Of a stretch of DNA of 64,000 nt, positions 61,333 through 64,000 are shown piece after piece. The notes beneath the pieces were generated by a model. The model made no database searches and was not told the origin of the DNA. It saw nothing but the letters and a program-made list of their open reading frames with translations. The stretch comes from an uncultured Aurantimonas sp. Lineage in GTDB: Bacteria > Pseudomonadota > Alphaproteobacteria > Rhizobiales > Rhizobiaceae. Made by a program: the position numbers and the translations under genes. The stretch lies in contig CANKZU010000013.1 of the NCBI GenBank assembly GCA_947488615.1, positions 27,408 to 91,407 on the forward strand. Reading direction: 5' to 3'. Each line of letters begins with the position of its first letter. Positions within the stretch are counted from its first letter, which is position 1.

Positions 61333-62106
61333 CTAATAGCGAAATTGTTCGGCGAGGATCCGCTCGTCCCAGGAATGATCGTGATCGAAGAGGATGAGAC
61401 CGGTATCGTTGATCGATTCGCAAATCGTGATCCGGTGGACCGACTTCACTTCGGTGGCGTCGGCGACGGCATTCACGGGGCGTTTTTCGGGTTCCAGCAC
61501 GACGATTTCGACCGTCTGATGATTCGGCAACAGCGCTCCGCGCCAGCGGCGCGGGCGGAACGGGCTGACCGGCGTTAAGGCCAGCAAGGGCGCGTCGACC
61601 GGGATGATCGGGCCTTGCGCCGACAGATTGTAAGCCGTCGAGCCGATCGGGGTCGCCACCATCACGCCATCGCAGACGAGTTCGTCCAGCCGGACCTTGC
61701 CGTCGATCGAAATTTGCAGCCGGGCAGCCTGGTAGGACTGGCGAAAAATCGCCACCTCGTTGATCGCCAACGCCTTGTGGGCGGTGCCGACGGCGTCGAC
61801 GGCGGTCATGGCGAGCGGATGGATGGCATTTTCGATCGCAGCCGCCAGACGTTCCTTGAGGCCGTCTTCCCGATAATCGTTCATCAGGAAGCCGATCGTG
61901 CCCTTGTTCATGCCGTAGATCGGTATGCCGCTGCCCATGAATCGGTGCAGCGTCTGGAGCATGAAGCCGTCGCCGCCGAGCGCGACCACCACGTCGGCAT
62001 TTTCCTCGCGATCATTGCCGTAAAGCGCCGACAGCCGGTGGGCGGCCTCCTGGGCGGCCGGGCTATCGCTGGCAACGAAGGTGATGGATTGGATTGGGCG
62101 TGACAT
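61333..62106 (-). CDS. nadK: NAD kinase
   Basis: 257 residues. It phosphorylates NAD to NADP. ATG 62106 is chosen because the family starts with a short SITFVASDS strand; the longer frame upstream lacks family features. Motifs: the catalytic [19 protein letters not shown] (GGDG), [34 protein letters not shown] (NE pair), [20 protein letters not shown] and [14 protein letters not shown]. It is divergent from tRNA-Thr by 160 bases. Confidence 0.95.
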   Translation of the reverse strand: MSRPIQSITFVASDSPAAQEAAHRLSALYGNDREENADVVVALGGDGFMLQTLHRFMGSGIPIYGMNKGTIGFLMNDYREDGLKERLAAAIENAIHPLAMTAVDAVGTAHKALAINEVAIFRQSYQAARLQISIDGKVRLDELVCDGVMVATPIGSTAYNLSAQGPIIPVDAPLLALTPVSPFRPRRWRGALLPNHQTVEIVVLEPEKRPVNAVADATEVKSVHRITICESINDTGLILFDHDHSWDERILAEQFRY

Positions 62107-62268
62107 CGGTCGGCGCGGGGCTCGGCTTTTCAGGGATGCGGATCGGCGCCGCGGTGTCGAGGTTTGAGACCTAGCGCGGCGGGCCGCCGAGGCCAAGCGC
62201 CGCCGTGGCTTTCCGCGGGGCAAAAACCCGCTGCATAGGGCCGACAAATATGCTATGGGCCGCGCCGG

Positions 62269-62343
62269 GCCGGATTAGCTCAGCGGTAGAGCAGCGGTTT
62301 TGTAAACCGAAGGTCGGGGGTTCAATCCCCTCATCCGGCACCA
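62269..62343 (+). tRNA. tRNA-Thr (anticodon TGT)
   Basis: 75 bases including encoded CCA. Acceptor stem GCCGGAT pairs with ATCCGGC; anticodon loop TTTGTAA holds TGT; T arm GGGGG-TTCAATC-CCCTC region closes normally. Confidence 0.93.
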
Positions 62344-62465
62344 TTCTTCCGATCGTCATACCCTGTCCGAGCCAGAGACATGGGCAACGGATCGTCCCTG
62401 CGACGTGGATGGCAACCGCCTGCCGAATCGGCCACGAACGGCGCCGATTCGCGGGCTCGAAACCG

Positions 62466-63314
62466 TCAGCCGAGGTGACGCCGCGCCGCGTAGAGCGCAA
62501 TGGCGGCGGCGTTGGAAACATTGAGCGAGCGGATCGCGCCGCTCATTTCCAGCCGTGCCAACACACCGACCGTCGCCCTGGTCTTCTGGCGAAGTCCCTT
62601 GCCCTCGGCACCGAGGACGATGGCGATCTTGTCACCCGATAGCGCCGCCTCGAAGCTCTCTGGCCCCTCCGAATCAAGGCCGACGGTGCGAAAGCCGCGA
62701 TTCGACAAATCCATCAGCGCTTCGGCGAGATTGACGACTTCGATCTGAGGAACGTGCTCCAATGCCCCCGAGGCAGCCTTGGCGAGTACGCCGCCTTCCT
62801 GGGGCGAATGGCGGGCGGTCGTAACCAAGGCATCGGCGTTGAAGGCTGTCGCCGAGCGCAAAATCGCGCCGACATTGTGCGGGTCGGTCACCTGGTCCAG
62901 CACGAGGACGAGGCGGGCCTCGCCGAGATCGGCCAGCCGACGGGCCGGCAACGGATCGGCCTCCAGCATCACGCCCTGATGAACGGTGTCGCTTCCGAGC
63001 TCGGAATCAAGCTGTCTTGGCTCGACGAGCTCGACCGGGCAGGGGAACTGATCCTCGGCCATGTCGAGCCGAGCCAACGCGTTGCGCGTCGCGAGCATGC
63101 GGTGGAGCTTGCGACGCGGGTTGCGAAGCGCCGCGGCGACCGTGTGCAGTCCGTAGAGTCGGACGCGACCCGCCGGGTTCGGGCGACCGGGTTGGGCCCG
63201 TTTGTCCGGGCGAACCGGCAACTCGCCATCGCCGCGCTTGCGGTCGCGATGGGCGCGCCGCAGATTGGCGTAATGGGAATCCTTAGGTGTGTGGGTCGTG
63301 GGCTCGTCGCTCAT
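62466..63314 (-). CDS. rlmB: 23S rRNA (guanosine-2'-O-)-methyltransferase RlmB (SpoU family)
   Basis: 282 residues. It methylates the ribose of G2251 in 23S rRNA. The N-terminal 50 residues are a basic tail (RRAHRDRKRGDGELPVRPD), followed by the SpoU substrate-binding domain (RLYGLHTVAAALRNPRRKLH) and the trefoil-knot methyltransferase: VLDQVTDPHNVGAILRSATA, KIAIVLGAEGKGLRQKTR and IRSLNVSNAAAIALYAARR. These are the three SpoU motifs. It sits upstream of tRNA-Tyr, tRNA-Gly and tuf on the opposite strand, a neighbourhood usual in the order. Confidence 0.94.
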   Translation of the reverse strand: MSDEPTTHTPKDSHYANLRRAHRDRKRGDGELPVRPDKRAQPGRPNPAGRVRLYGLHTVAAALRNPRRKLHRMLATRNALARLDMAEDQFPCPVELVEPRQLDSELGSDTVHQGVMLEADPLPARRLADLGEARLVLVLDQVTDPHNVGAILRSATAFNADALVTTARHSPQEGGVLAKAASGALEHVPQIEVVNLAEALMDLSNRGFRTVGLDSEGPESFEAALSGDKIAIVLGAEGKGLRQKTRATVGVLARLEMSGAIRSLNVSNAAAIALYAARRHLG

Positions 63315-63548
63315 CGCTGCTGCTTATCTTAGCTGGCGTCAGGGCTCAATGCGCGCGGTCTCCCGCGGGATCGGATCCAGAGAAACGCGATGCGTACCCC
63401 GGACCCCGCCGATCGTCGACGCAACGGCCAAGCGCCGTTGACAGATCGCTCCGCGCCTTTCATAAGGCCGCTCGGAACCGCGGGGGTTGGCGAATGCGCC
63501 GCCGCGATCCATGTATGGCCAAGCGCTTGCGCGTGTCGGCGGCAGTTC

Positions 63549-63633
63549 GGAGGGGTGTCCGAGTGGTTAAAGGAGACGGACTGTAAATCCGTTCGCTATG
63601 CGTACGCTGGTTCGAATCCAGCCCCCTCCACCA
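63549..63633 (+). tRNA. tRNA-Tyr (anticodon GTA)
   Basis: 85 bases with CCA. Class II tRNA with a long variable arm; GGAGGGG pairs with CCCCTCC; anticodon stem-loop ACGGACTGTAAATCCGT carries GTA; T arm GCTGG-TTCGAAT-CCAGC. Confidence 0.95.
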
Positions 63634-63655
63634 CTGCCGACCGTTTGCTAGAAGT

Positions 63656-63729
63656 GCGGGTATAGCTCAATGGTAGAGCAGCAGCCTTCCAAGCTGAATA
63701 TGCGGGTTCGATTCCCGCTACCCGCTCCA
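63656..63729 (+). tRNA. tRNA-Gly (anticodon TCC)
   Basis: 74 bases with CCA. Acceptor GCGGGTA pairs with TACCCGC; anticodon loop CTTCCAA carries TCC; T arm GCGGG-TTCGATT-CCCGC. It is 22 bases after tRNA-Tyr, and tuf follows, so the tRNAs and EF-Tu are probably one transcript. Confidence 0.95.
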
Positions 63730-63755
63730 AAATCCCTGCCATCCGCTCCAAAATC
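63722..63755 (+). repeat. Duplicated 3' end of tRNA-Gly
   Basis: CCGCTCCAAAATC at 63722-63734, which includes the tRNA 3' end and CCA, occurs again at 63743-63755, 21 bases on. It looks like a small duplication, or the trace of site-specific integration at the tRNA end, though no integrase or island is nearby. Confidence 0.6.
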
Positions 63756-63924
63756 ATAGTCCGGCCCGCTGGGCTGATATTTCCCGCATGCCCTGAAATC
63801 GATCGTGTGTCGCCGGGCGTTGCGTCGGCTGGTTTGGCCCGCCGCGGCTCAGACGCTTGTCATTGCCGGCCGCACTCGCTATGTGGCGCCGGAAAATAAC
63901 CGCCTGCGAAGTGGGGAGTCGGCG

Positions 63925-64000
63925 ATGGCCAAGAGCAAATTCGAGCGCAACAAGCCGCATGTGAACATCGGGACGATTGGTCACGTTGATCACGGCAAGA
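63925..64000 (+). CDS. tuf: Elongation factor Tu, N-terminal fragment
   Basis: The first 25 codons ([20 protein letters not shown]...) are in the window; the rest lies beyond it. The start of the GTPase P-loop region (GHVDHGK) is visible. A GGGGAG site precedes the ATG. tRNA-Tyr and tRNA-Gly lie upstream on the same strand, the standard tufB-type arrangement in proteobacteria, usually followed by tRNA-Trp, secE and nusG. Confidence 0.97.

Overview
The window looks like chromosomal DNA of an alphaproteobacterium of the order Hyphomicrobiales (Rhizobiales). It is GC-rich. Several gene families are typical of that order: a complete general L-amino-acid transporter (aapJQMP), a cold-shock protein with two CSD domains, DUF3126, DUF2336, a bacterial transglutaminase-like cysteine peptidase, NDUFS4-like and zf-CHCC Complex I accessory proteins, a shortened EF-G paralogue, and a TRAP-fed malonate operon (matPQMAB). 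Genus cannot be fixed from sequence reading alone. I see no rRNA operon, prophage, insertion sequence with a transposase, CRISPR array or recognisable defence system.

Layout. 1-1.25 kb: end of a ribose-type sugar ABC operon (permease tail, binding protein). 1.3-8.3 kb: housekeeping and stress genes (DUF1810, EF-G-like, M15 peptidase lipoprotein, glyoxalase I, double CSD protein, DUF192, NDUFS4-like) with tRNA-Glu, tRNA-Pro and tRNA-Arg. 8.5-14.7 kb: cystathionine beta-lyase, then divergently aapJQMP. 14.9-18.1 kb: AI-2E family exporter and a long Ala/Glu/Pro-rich OmpA protein, with a 198-bp inverted-repeat element between them. 18.3-25.3 kb: FAD monooxygenase, zf-CHCC protein, alpha/beta hydrolase, serine acetyltransferase, DUF3126, transglutaminase-like peptidase, SMP-30 protein, tandem PilZ protein. 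25.4-32.9 kb: rhomboid protease behind a possible attenuator leader, CBS protein, patatin, hisI, folE, Fe-S scaffold, yidD, Gmad2-LysM protein and thrS.

33-39 kb: a YiiX-like hydrolase and a branched-chain amino-acid type ABC operon (binding protein, fused LivH-LivM, LivG, LivF). 39.1-51 kb: a co-directional minus-strand run made of a dicarboxylate-type TRAP system, a glutaryl-CoA dehydrogenase, and malonyl-CoA synthetase, malonyl-CoA decarboxylase and a malonate TRAP transporter, with a divergent GntR/FCD regulator. Malonate would be imported, activated to malonyl-CoA by MatB and decarboxylated to acetyl-CoA by MatA. The neighbouring gcdH plus second TRAP system suggests, by inference, use of a C5 dicarboxylate such as glutarate.

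51-64 kb: three consecutive minus-strand lipoprotein genes, one only 48 aa; nicotinamidase; RraA-like protein; MsrB; an acidic RTX-like protein; an unknown exported protein; nitroreductase and flavin reductase; DUF2336; NAD kinase; tRNA-Thr; RlmB; then tRNA-Tyr and tRNA-Gly leading into tuf, cut by the window edge.

Most genes are ordinary. The points most worth a second look are the terminator-plus-small-ORF leader before the rhomboid gene, the 198-bp inverted-repeat element, hairpins placed directly after three transporter binding-protein genes, the malonate/glutaryl-CoA dicarboxylate block, the 48-aa lipoprotein and the acidic RTX-like protein.
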